A stretch of DNA of 64,000 bases from Alphaproteobacteria bacterium (GTDB lineage: Bacteria > Pseudomonadota > Alphaproteobacteria > Caulobacterales > Hyphomonadaceae). Below are positions 19,127 to 26,630 of this stretch, in pieces; position 1 is the stretch's first letter, and each line of letters opens with the position of its first letter. The position numbers and the translations under genes are program-made. The stretch lies in NCBI GenBank assembly GCA_018830285.1, contig JAHJSB010000003.1, positions 1 through 64,000 on the forward strand, read 5' to 3'. Below the pieces are notes generated by a model. That model was not told the origin of the DNA. It saw only the letters and a program-made list of their open reading frames with translations, and searched no databases.

Positions 19127-19657
19127 ACTGCCGCATCAAGGCGCGCACGCCGGTAAATTTGTAATCTTTGATGCCGATCAGACGCGCCGAGCCTCAGGCC
19201 TGAAATGGCGGGGAAGCCAACCGAGGCGATCTCTCACGACATATGCGCGCGCGACGGTTCAAACCGCCGATGGCGGCAAAATGATATCGTCGCACCATTG
19301 GGTCATCGGGTTGCCGCCTCAAGGCTTTGTCACCGATCACATCAATGGCGACGGACTGGGCAACCGGCGCGCAAACCTTAGGCACGTCACGCAGTCAGAC
19401 AATATGAAAGCCGCCTATGAGCGGCTCGGGGCCAGTTATAATCTCGAAAAGCGCGGCGGCGTGAGAACGGCGATCAAATATCTCGCAGACGGCACCCCAA
19501 AAACCTATTTCTACGATCGGGACACGCGCAAAGCCTTAGTGTCGAGGAGGCGCTGAAGCGCTTTGGCGGCAATATTCCGGCCCGGACGCTGGCGGGCCTG
19601 GAACATCAAAAGCACAAACTACGCAAACCGATCTGCAAACCGGAGGATGAGGGCTGA
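19119..19657 (+). pseudogene. HNH endonuclease-like gene with a frameshift near the 3' end
   Basis: The first 145 codons (19119-19556) encode an HNH-type domain: HHWVIGLPPQGFVTDHINGD, then GNRRANLRHVTQSDNMKA, the D-H and N/H residues typical of phage homing endonucleases. The frame then ends in RRR. In the +2 frame the natural continuation LSVEEALKRFGGNIPARTLA runs to a stop at 19657, so a single-base deletion near 19536-19541 has probably occurred. The ATG overlaps the integrase stop. The visible HNH core might still be functional, because the shift is beyond it. Confidence 0.6.
19623..19643 (+). repeat. Right pair of GCAAACC repeats (candidate integrase arm sites)
   Basis: GCAAACC appears at 19623-19629 and within TGCAAACCGG at 19634-19643, in the same orientation as the left pair and 40-60 bases inside the right att copy. 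The mirrored spacing supports an arm-site role, but the bases also fall inside the frameshifted HNH reading frame and could be coincidental coding sequence. Confidence 0.35.
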
Positions 19658-19682
19658 GCCGAGCGCCTCGCATCCTGTAATA

Positions 19683-19732
19683 ACGCCTGGCAGGGGCAGT
19701 AAGACTCGAACTTACGACACCCGGTTTTGGAG
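19683..19732. repeat. tRNA-proximal att copy
   Basis: This is the copy of the 50-base direct repeat that lies within the working tRNA-Trp gene, covering its 3' end up to the anticodon arm. It differs from the distal copy at one position (CCCGG here, CCCAG there). Confidence 0.9.
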
Positions 19733-19763
19733 ACCGGTACTCTACCAACTGAGCTATACCCCT
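19688..19763 (-). tRNA. trnW: tRNA-Trp (anticodon CCA)
   Basis: The minus strand folds into a full cloverleaf. The acceptor pairs AGGGGTA with TGCCCCT, the anticodon loop CTCCAAA holds CCA, the T-arm is GTAAG-TTCGAGT-CTTAC, and the 3' CCA is encoded. The total length is 76 bases. It is the attachment site of the neighbouring element, which rebuilt the 3' end upon insertion. It sits downstream of tuf, as in many alphaproteobacteria. Confidence 0.97.
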
Positions 19764-19867
19764 ACAGGCGAAGCCGTGGTTTGCCCCAAATGGCGGCTGG
19801 CTGCAAGATAGAAGGTTCAGACAATTGCCAAAAGCTGCTGCGGGTGCGCGCCGAAATCCCGCCCAAT

Positions 19868-19900
19868 GAAAAAGGCCGCCTCCTTGCGGAAGCGGCCTTT
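19868..19900 (-). terminator. Rho-independent terminator of tuf
   Basis: AAAGGCCGC (19871-19879) and GCGGCCTTT (19892-19900) pair as a 9-bp stem with a 12-base loop. On the minus strand this is followed by a run of T. It lies 24 bases after the tuf stop, between tuf and tRNA-Trp. Confidence 0.85.
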
Positions 19901-19923
19901 GCCGTCAGGACCGGAACCAGTCC

Positions 19924-21114
19924 CTATTTCTTGATTTCGGAGACCACGCCGGCGCCGACGGTCCGGCCGCCTTCGCGGATGGCGAAGCGCAGGCCCTTGT
20001 CCATGGCGATCGGCTGGATCAGCTCGACATCCATTTTCACGTTATCGCCCGGAAGCACCATTTCCTTGTCGGCCGGCAGCGTCACTACGCCCGTCACGTC
20101 GGTCGTGCGGAAGTAGAACTGCGGACGATAATTGGTGAAGAACGGCGTGTGACGGCCACCCTCTTCCTTGGTCAGGATATAGGCTTCGGCTTCGAACGTC
20201 GTGTGTGGCGTGATCGAACCCGGCTTGCAGAGAACCTGGCCGCGCTCGACGCCTTCACGGTCAACACCGCGAAGCAGCGCACCAATGTTGTCGCCAGCCT
20301 GGCCCTGGTCGAGCAGCTTGCGGAACATTTCAACACCGGTACAGGTCGTCTTGACGGTCGGGCGGATGCCGACAATCTCGATTTCCTCGCCAACCTTGAC
20401 GACGCCCTGCTCGACCCGGCCGGTCACAACCGTACCGCGACCCGAGATCGAGAACACGTCTTCGACCGGCATCAGGAACGGCTTGTCCAGCGGACGCTCC
20501 GGTGTCGGGATATAGTCATCAACAGCCTGCATCAGCTCGAGGACCTTGTCCTTGCCGATTTCTGGATTGCGGCCTTCGACAGCCGCCAGCGCCGAACCGG
20601 CAATGATCGGGATCTCGTCGCCCGGGAAGTCGTACGAGTTCAGGAGCTCGCGCACTTCCATCTCGACCAGTTCCAGAAGCTCGGCATCATCGACCTGGTC
20701 GACCTTGTTCAGGAAGACAACCATCGACGGAACGCCGACCTGCTTGGCCAGCAGGATGTGCTCGCGCGTCTGCGGCATCGGGCCGTCAGCGGCGTTCACA
20801 ACCAGGATCGCGCCATCCATCTGCGCCGCGCCGGTGATCATGTTCTTCACATAGTCAGCGTGGCCGGGGCAGTCGACGTGGGCATAGTGACGGTTGGCCG
20901 TCTCATACTCGACGTGCGCCGTGTTGATCGTGATGCCACGGGCCTTTTCTTCAGGTGCCGAGTCAATGTCGGCATACGATTTGGCTTCGCCGCCGGACGC
21001 CTCGGCCAGGACCATCGAAATGGCCGCCGTCAGCGTCGTCTTGCCATGGTCAACGTGTCCAATCGTGCCGATGTTCACGTGCGGCTTGTTGCGTTCAAAC
21101 TTTGCCTTGCCCAT
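19924..21114 (-). CDS. tuf: Elongation factor Tu
   Basis: EF-Tu delivers aminoacyl-tRNA to the ribosome. The 396-residue protein starts [28 protein letters not shown], which holds the P-loop; [13 protein letters not shown], and the NKVDQVDD guanine-specificity motif follow, then the two beta-barrel domains. Upstream frame extension is non-coding; AAGGAGA precedes the ATG. It is not next to rpsL, rpsG or fusA, so it is probably the second tuf copy found beside tRNA-Trp. secE and nusG, which often follow this tRNA in related genomes, are absent here. Confidence 0.98.
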   Translation of the reverse strand: MGKAKFERNKPHVNIGTIGHVDHGKTTLTAAISMVLAEASGGEAKSYADIDSAPEEKARGITINTAHVEYETANRHYAHVDCPGHADYVKNMITGAAQMDGAILVVNAADGPMPQTREHILLAKQVGVPSMVVFLNKVDQVDDAELLELVEMEVRELLNSYDFPGDEIPIIAGSALAAVEGRNPEIGKDKVLELMQAVDDYIPTPERPLDKPFLMPVEDVFSISGRGTVVTGRVEQGVVKVGEEIEIVGIRPTVKTTCTGVEMFRKLLDQGQAGDNIGALLRGVDREGVERGQVLCKPGSITPHTTFEAEAYILTKEEGGRHTPFFTNYRPQFYFRTTDVTGVVTLPADKEMVLPGDNVKMDVELIQPIAMDKGLRFAIREGGRTVGAGVVSEIKK

Positions 21115-21327
21115 CGGGCCTCTCCTTAGCGTGTCTGGTGTCCGGCCCGCCGGACGAGGTTTCATGTAAATATGGCAGGCGGAATGCCCGTTAAACGCGC
21201 CTCATACCCATGTGCGGCGAGGGTTTCAAGCGGGCATTTGTATGCGGGCTGTGCATGGGGGCGCGACTTGCGTTCAAGGCCCAATGCCGGATATGCCACG
21301 GGTCAACTCTGTCACCGAGGCCATGAC

Positions 21328-22878
21328 ATGGATACAAACCTGTCCACACACGCACAACGCGTGCGCCAAACCCCTCTCGGCACTGTCGCCGCTGCCCGTG
21401 CCGGACAGTCGGTCCTGACGGCCGCGGGATGGCGCATCGACATGGCCCGACAATATCTCGACGCGGAATCTGAAAGCGCCCTGCTCGCCTTTGGGCGCGC
21501 ACGTTCGCTCGAGGCGGCATCGGCTGACCTGTTCGGCGCCGCCATCGTCAACCCGTCGGAAGACCGTCCCGCCCTGCATTGGGCGCTCCGGGTCAGGACG
21601 CCCCTGACAGGCGAAGCCGAAACCGTACGGCAGAGCGTGCTTCCCGCCCTCCAGTTCGCCCGGGACATCCGGTCCGGAAACGTCAAGACCGCTGGCGGTA
21701 CGCCGTTCACGTCCATCGTGCATATCGGCATTGGCGGTTCCGATTTCGGACCGCGACTGATCGCAGACGCCTTCGAAGACGTGGCCCCTGCCGGTATCGA
21801 CCTCCGGTTCTGCGCCAATGTCGACCCGCTCGACCTCGATCGCGCCCTGGCAGGTCTCGATCCCGCCACCACGCTCGTCATCGGCGTGTCAAAGTCGTTC
21901 GGGACGGAGGAAACCCTCTACAATCTCGCACGGGCGCGCACCTGGCTCGAAAAGGCGCTGGGCGACGCCGCCGCCCGGCACCTCGCCCTCGTCACCGCGG
22001 CCCCTGCCAAGGCCAAGGCCTGGCTCGGCGGACGGGACGCTCACCTGTTCGACATGCCGCTATCCGTCGGGGGGCGCTTCTCGCTCTGGTCGGCGGCCTC
22101 GCTCGCCTGCATGATCTATCTCGGCGCCGACGTGTTCGACCGCATCCTGGCCGGCGCCAGCGACATGGACGCACATACCCGCGACACACCACTTGCTGCC
22201 AACGTCCCGATGCGCCTTGCCCTGCTCGACTATTGGAACACGTCCATCCTCGGCGACAAGATGCGCGTCCTGCTCGCCTACGCCAATCGGTTGCGCCTGT
22301 TGCCGACTTACCTGCAGCAGCTGGAAATGGAATCGAACGGCAAGAGCGTCGGCCCGGACGGCGTCACGATCCCGGTCGCCACCGCGCCCGCCCTGTGGGG
22401 CGGCGAAGGCTCGGTCGGCCAGCATTCCTACCATCAATGGCTCCATCAGGGGTCCCAGGCGGTTCCCTGCGAGTTCATCCTGGCGCCCGATACCGGACGG
22501 GATTCCGCCGGCATCTCGGCGCTCACGGCGCATGCGCTGGCCCAGGCCGAAGTCCTCGCCAATGGTCGCAGCCTCGCCGAAGTGAAGACCGAAGAGCCCG
22601 GACTGGACGACGTGGTCGCGCGCCAGAAGGTCCATGCAGGTGGCCGCGCCTCGACCTTCATGACCCACGCCGCATTCGGGCCTGAAGCCTTTGGTGCGCT
22701 TGTCGCGATGTATGAACATCGCACCTATTTCGCCGGCAGGCTATGGGGCCTCAATCCTTTTGACCAGTGGGGCGTGGAGCGCGGGAAAACCATGGCGGCC
22801 CGGTTGAAACCGGCGTTGACGGGCGATGAATCCGCCGACGATCCGGTAACGGCTTCGCTGATCGCCGCGCTGCGCTGA
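21328..22878 (+). CDS. pgi: Glucose-6-phosphate isomerase
   Basis: Pgi interconverts glucose-6-phosphate and fructose-6-phosphate. The 516-residue protein shows SIVHIGIGGSDFGPRLIADAF, the SKSFGTEETL phosphate-binding loop, the ESNGKSVGPDG segment, and the WGGEGSVGQHSYHQWLHQG active-site region. The frame is open upstream to 21172, but the ATG at 21328 matches the family start and has GAGG upstream. It diverges from tuf and is followed after three bases by the RNase E/G gene. Confidence 0.97.
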   Translation: MDTNLSTHAQRVRQTPLGTVAAARAGQSVLTAAGWRIDMARQYLDAESESALLAFGRARSLEAASADLFGAAIVNPSEDRPALHWALRVRTPLTGEAETVRQSVLPALQFARDIRSGNVKTAGGTPFTSIVHIGIGGSDFGPRLIADAFEDVAPAGIDLRFCANVDPLDLDRALAGLDPATTLVIGVSKSFGTEETLYNLARARTWLEKALGDAAARHLALVTAAPAKAKAWLGGRDAHLFDMPLSVGGRFSLWSAASLACMIYLGADVFDRILAGASDMDAHTRDTPLAANVPMRLALLDYWNTSILGDKMRVLLAYANRLRLLPTYLQQLEMESNGKSVGPDGVTIPVATAPALWGGEGSVGQHSYHQWLHQGSQAVPCEFILAPDTGRDSAGISALTAHALAQAEVLANGRSLAEVKTEEPGLDDVVARQKVHAGGRASTFMTHAAFGPEAFGALVAMYEHRTYFAGRLWGLNPFDQWGVERGKTMAARLKPALTGDESADDPVTASLIAALR

Positions 22879-22881
22879 TCC

Positions 22882-23931
22882 GTGCCGGTCGCCCGAATCC
22901 TGAGAGAAGTCGCAATCGGGGAAACACGCCGGGTCGCGTTTGATCAGGCTGGTCGCGCGATTGCCCTGCGAACGGATCGGTGGAGCGACACGGCCACAGG
23001 GCTACATATTGGCGACATCGTCGCCGCCCGTCTGCGCGCCATCCATCCGACGCAAGGCGGCGGATTCGTCGAACTTCCCGGCGGCGCGGAAGCGTTCGTT
23101 CGGCTTCGCGAAGGACATGGCTTCACCGAGGGACAGTCCATATCAGTGCAAATCGTCTCGGAAGCCCGGCTGGGCAAACTCGCACGGGCCGAGCCGGCCC
23201 CCTTCGAACCCACCACACAGTCTCCTGCCGCGCGTTGGCAGGCTGCCCTGCCCGGCGCCACCCATCTCACACAGGAAGACGTGCTCCCCGGGCATCCGGA
23301 CATCGAGTCGGCGTTCGATGAAGCGACGTCCGAAACCATCACATTGCCTGGCGGCGGCTCACTGCGCATCCAGCCCACGGCGGCACTTGTCGCCATCGAC
23401 CTCGACACATCCGGACGTAATGACAGCGGACGGGCCGCCGCCCGGGCCCTGCGAATCAACACGGACGCCACCCGGGAACTGGCCCGCCAGATCAGCCTAC
23501 GCAATCTTGGTGGTGCCATCGTTCTCGACTGCGTGTCGCCGATCAACCGCGAGGCAGGACTCAAACTGCGCGACAGTTTCCTCTCGGCGTTTGCCGACCT
23601 GTCCCAAAGGCATGCCAAGGCCCTGGCGCCATCGGTTTTTGGCCTGATGGAAGCCTCTATCGCCTGGGGTGAAACGCCAATATCCGACCGGCTTCTCGAT
23701 CGCCACGGCGAACCGACCGACGAAACCCTGTGCCTTGAAGGCCTGCGCCATCTCCAGCGAGAGGCCAGGGCGCGCCCCATGGCGCGGCTCACGCTCACGC
23801 TTCCCCGGCGCGCCTTCGACTGGATGACCCGTAGCGGCCTTGACCTCCAGGCCCGCCTTGACGAGACTTTCGGTGCCCGACTGACCATTTTGTCCAGTGA
23901 CAAAACCAAACCAGAAGTATTCCAGACATGA
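22882..23931 (+). CDS. Ribonuclease E/G family protein
   Basis: This 349-residue protein resembles the RNase G/E catalytic region, but is shorter than typical E. coli RNase G. Residues about 35-90 look like an S1-type domain (GDIVAARLRAIHPTQGGGFVEL, with GGAEAFV). The catalytic-type segment AALVAIDLDTSG and LGGAIVLDCVSPI follow. Its GTG begins three bases after the pgi stop, and it overlaps yacG by four bases, the usual alphaproteobacterial pairing. Some Zn-link and C-terminal elements of full RNase E are absent, so activity should not be assumed. Confidence 0.85.
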   Translation: MPVARILREVAIGETRRVAFDQAGRAIALRTDRWSDTATGLHIGDIVAARLRAIHPTQGGGFVELPGGAEAFVRLREGHGFTEGQSISVQIVSEARLGKLARAEPAPFEPTTQSPAARWQAALPGATHLTQEDVLPGHPDIESAFDEATSETITLPGGGSLRIQPTAALVAIDLDTSGRNDSGRAAARALRINTDATRELARQISLRNLGGAIVLDCVSPINREAGLKLRDSFLSAFADLSQRHAKALAPSVFGLMEASIAWGETPISDRLLDRHGEPTDETLCLEGLRHLQREARARPMARLTLTLPRRAFDWMTRSGLDLQARLDETFGARLTILSSDKTKPEVFQT

Positions 23932-24149
23932 GCAAGCCCATCTCCCCGGAAAACAGCACGCCCAAATGCGCCCAGTGCCGCAAGAAGCCGGTTTCCCCGG
24001 AATACAGGCCATTTTGCTCGAAACGCTGCGCCGATGTCGATCTGGGCCAATGGCTTAAGGGCGGATATGCGATCCCCGGCGCCCCCGCTGAACTGGACGA
24101 AAACCTCGATAGCGGGCGCCCGCTCGACGACTTGTCAGGCGATGACTGA
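23928..24149 (+). CDS. yacG: DNA gyrase inhibitor YacG-type zinc protein
   Basis: YacG binds GyrB and inhibits DNA gyrase in E. coli. This 73-residue protein has the single zinc site CAQC plus CSKRC (residues about 15-36), followed by the conserved DLGQWLKGGYAIPG. Its ATG overlaps the stop of the RNase E/G gene. Confidence 0.93.
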   Translation: MSKPISPENSTPKCAQCRKKPVSPEYRPFCSKRCADVDLGQWLKGGYAIPGAPAELDENLDSGRPLDDLSGDD

Positions 24150-24205
24150 AAACGCGATAGACAAGCGAGCCTGCCTTGGTTAGAACCCGCCTTCCCTGCT
24201 GGCCT

Positions 24206-24280
24206 GCCCGGGTAGCTCAGGGGTAGAGCAGCGGATTGAAAATCCGCGTGTCGGTGGTTCGATTCCGCCCCCGGGCACCA
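24206..24280 (+). tRNA. trnF: tRNA-Phe (anticodon GAA)
   Basis: The cloverleaf is complete. GCCCGGG pairs with CCCGGGC in the acceptor stem, GCGGA-TTGAAAA-TCCGC forms the anticodon arm with GAA, a normal D-arm (GCTCAGGGGTAGAGC) and a TTCGATT loop T-arm are present, and CCA is encoded. The length is 75 bases. Unlike tRNA-Trp, no duplicated 3' end was seen nearby. Confidence 0.97.
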
Positions 24281-24492
24281 TTCAAAATCAGATTGGGTCG
24301 CCAGCCTGCGCCGTCAGGGCGCTGGCCATCCCGCAAATCCAGAGTTGGTCGTTCAATTGGGCTTTCGCACCCATTGACCACATTTGCTCCCCCACTGCCT
24401 TCAATATGGGCACTTGGCCTGAATTCCGCGATTCGCTGTGCGTGTGCGGGAACCCGATACATCTGTTAAGAGTACCGTCCGAGCGTGCTCTC

Positions 24493-25890
24493 ATGACAAG
24501 TAACAAATCTGAATCATCTCCTCGTCTGGTCGCCGTGTCGAACCGGACAGCCTATGGCAGCCCTCGCGCCGGCGGACTCGCCGTTGCCCTCTTCGATACG
24601 CTCGCCGAAACAGGCGGATTGTGGATCGGATGGACCGGCAAGATATTCGATGTCCCCCGTCGCCGTGTTCTCACTACCGATGAAGACGGGGTCTCGTTCG
24701 CGCTGATCGACATGTCGAAGGCGGAATATGAAGGCTTCTACCTTGGCTACGCCAACAGCGTACTCTGGCCGGTCATGCACAACCGGCTCGATCTTGCCGT
24801 GTTCGACAGTGGCTATTTTGCCGCCTACAAAGCCATAAACCGGCAATTCGCGGATGTGGTTGCAGCGCAGACTACGCAGGATGACCTTATCTGGGTCCAG
24901 GACTACCATTTCTTCCTTCTCGCCAAGATCCTGAAGGACGCAGGCTGTAACCGCCGGACGGGATTTTTCCTTCACATTCCGTTTCCGGCACCGGAAGTTT
25001 TCAGGTCGATCCCCGACCACTTGACGCTGGCAGCCGGCCTATGCGCCTACGATGTTGTCGGGCTCCAGAGCACGCACGACTGCGCCAATTTCGCGCGCTA
25101 TATCCAGGAAGAAATCGGTGCGGAAAAACTCGATGAGGAGCGTTTCAGGATCGGCGACCATGTCCTCACGCTTCGCCTCTGCCCCATCGGTATCGACGCG
25201 GAGGGCTTCAGCCTCAGCGCCACGAGCCAGGCTGCCAATGATGCGTCCCGGAAACTCGCGCGTTTTCTCGGCGACCGCGATCTGGTCATCGGCGTTGACC
25301 GGATGGACTATTCCAAGGGCTTGCCGCAGCGTTTTGAAGGCATGGCGGTGCTGTTCGACAAATACCCCGACCTGCACGGCAAGATATCGTTCACCCAGAT
25401 CGCTCCGCCTTCCCGATCCGTCGTCGAGGAGTATGCCCAGTTGCGCCAGCAGCTTGATGAGCTGTCGGGACGCATCAACGGTGACTATGGCGACCTCGAC
25501 TGGATCCCTATCCGCTATCTTGCCCGCAGCTATCAGCGCGACGAGCTGGCTGGCCTTTACCGGCTCGCACGTGTCGGCCTGGTCACCCCTTTGCAGGACG
25601 GCATGAATCTTGTGGCGAAGGAATACGTCGCGGCACAGGACCCGGACAATCCCGGCGTGCTCGTCCTATCCCAGTTCGCTGGCGCCGCTGACCAGATGAC
25701 CGACGCCCTCATTATCAATCCACATGACCGCAACGCCGTCGCCGAAGCCGTACGCACGGCCTTGAACATGCCACGCGCGGAACGTCAGAGACGTTGGCGT
25801 GCCCTGTATGACGGCATCTGCCGACAGGACATCAACTGGTGGCGTGAGCACTTCCTGGCAGCGTTTGACACGGCTGAGAGCCGACACTAG
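24493..25890 (+). CDS. otsA: Trehalose-6-phosphate synthase
   Basis: OtsA transfers glucose from UDP-glucose to glucose-6-phosphate (GT20 family), giving trehalose-6-phosphate. The 465-residue protein shows LVAVSNRTAYGSPRAGGLA at the start, VQDYHFFLLA, the substrate loop GVDRMDYSKGLPQRFEGM, and PLQDGMNLVAKEYVA. The ATG at 24493 fits the family start; an open frame reaches 24406 but lacks similarity. It is the first gene of a three-gene operon with otsB and a GH15 gene, overlapping otsB by one base. Confidence 0.95.
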   Translation: MTSNKSESSPRLVAVSNRTAYGSPRAGGLAVALFDTLAETGGLWIGWTGKIFDVPRRRVLTTDEDGVSFALIDMSKAEYEGFYLGYANSVLWPVMHNRLDLAVFDSGYFAAYKAINRQFADVVAAQTTQDDLIWVQDYHFFLLAKILKDAGCNRRTGFFLHIPFPAPEVFRSIPDHLTLAAGLCAYDVVGLQSTHDCANFARYIQEEIGAEKLDEERFRIGDHVLTLRLCPIGIDAEGFSLSATSQAANDASRKLARFLGDRDLVIGVDRMDYSKGLPQRFEGMAVLFDKYPDLHGKISFTQIAPPSRSVVEEYAQLRQQLDELSGRINGDYGDLDWIPIRYLARSYQRDELAGLYRLARVGLVTPLQDGMNLVAKEYVAAQDPDNPGVLVLSQFAGAADQMTDALIINPHDRNAVAEAVRTALNMPRAERQRRWRALYDGICRQDINWWREHFLAAFDTAESRH

Positions 25891-26630
25891 TGCAGAATAT
25901 GCCCGATGCCCCTGTCAGAACCTTATCCTTGTCGCCAGACGACGCTGTCTTTCTCGATTTCGACGGTACGCTTGCCGGGCTTCAGGATGATGCGGACACG
26001 GTCTTTCTTGCGCGTGGAATGGACAAGGTCCTGCGTGCCTGCGCGACCCGGCTGGATGGCGCCTTGGCGGTAATGTCCGGCCGAGACCTGGACGATCTTT
26101 CAAAACGGGTTCCCGACAGCCTCTGGCGTTTCGGCAATCATGGGCTACGGGTGTCTGCGCCAGGCGGGTTGGCGACAGATTCCCCCATGTTGGCACCAAA
26201 CGCCCTGATTGATGCCTTGTCGGAGATTTCCAGCCGTCATGTCGGCGTCCGCCTCGAGCCCAAGGGACCTGTACTCGCCGTGCATTATCGCGCTGCACCC
26301 GGCGTCGAAGCCGAACTCAGATCTGCGCTGTCTGACGCCGTTGAACCGTTTGCTGACTATAGCCTGCAGCATGGGAAGATGGTCTTCGAAGCCAAACCCG
26401 CGGCTGCAAACAAAGGCGCCTGTCTGTTGCGCGCCATGCAAAGCAAGCCCTTCGTCGGACGTCGTCCCGTCATGATCGGTGACGATACGACCGATGAGGA
26501 CGCCTTCGCGTCGGCGCAATCGGTCGGCGGCATCGCCGTCAAGGTCGGTGAGGGTGCAACAGTCGCGTTGCACCATCTGGATTCCGTGCAGGACGTGCAC
26601 GCATTGCTGAAGGAGTTTGCATCTTCATGA
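25890..26630 (+). CDS. otsB: Trehalose-6-phosphate phosphatase
   Basis: OtsB removes phosphate from trehalose-6-phosphate. The 246-residue HAD-superfamily enzyme has motif I FLDFDGTLAG with the nucleophile aspartate, motif II-like AVMSGRDL, the KPAAANKGA lysine region, and IGDDTTDEDAF as motif IV. The GTG overlaps the otsA stop by one base (TAGTG); an ATG three codons later is possible. It overlaps the GH15 gene by four bases. Confidence 0.95.
   Translation: MQNMPDAPVRTLSLSPDDAVFLDFDGTLAGLQDDADTVFLARGMDKVLRACATRLDGALAVMSGRDLDDLSKRVPDSLWRFGNHGLRVSAPGGLATDSPMLAPNALIDALSEISSRHVGVRLEPKGPVLAVHYRAAPGVEAELRSALSDAVEPFADYSLQHGKMVFEAKPAAANKGACLLRAMQSKPFVGRRPVMIGDDTTDEDAFASAQSVGGIAVKVGEGATVALHHLDSVQDVHALLKEFASS

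Larger units (their letters stand above)
17444..19732. mobile_element. Small decayed integrative element in the tRNA-Trp gene
   Basis: The element is bounded by two direct copies of the 3' part of tRNA-Trp (17444-17493 and 19683-19732). Inside are a small membrane-protein gene, a RelE/HigB-type toxin gene broken by an amber codon, its intact antitoxin, the catalytic end of a tyrosine recombinase and a frameshifted HNH gene. The 2.3-kb size and the broken integrase mean it is a remnant that cannot excise by itself. The intact tRNA-Trp remains at the right end. Confidence 0.85.

Noticed and set aside
21140-21155. GTCCGG-CCCG-CCGGAC hairpin in the tuf leader
   Set aside because: Short G+C-rich stem of the kind expected by chance in this genome; no attenuator layout seen.
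24449-24467. GGAAC ... GTT resembling an EcfG general-stress promoter before otsA
   Set aside because: The spacing is 11 bases, not the 16-17 required for the alphaproteobacterial stress sigma factor.
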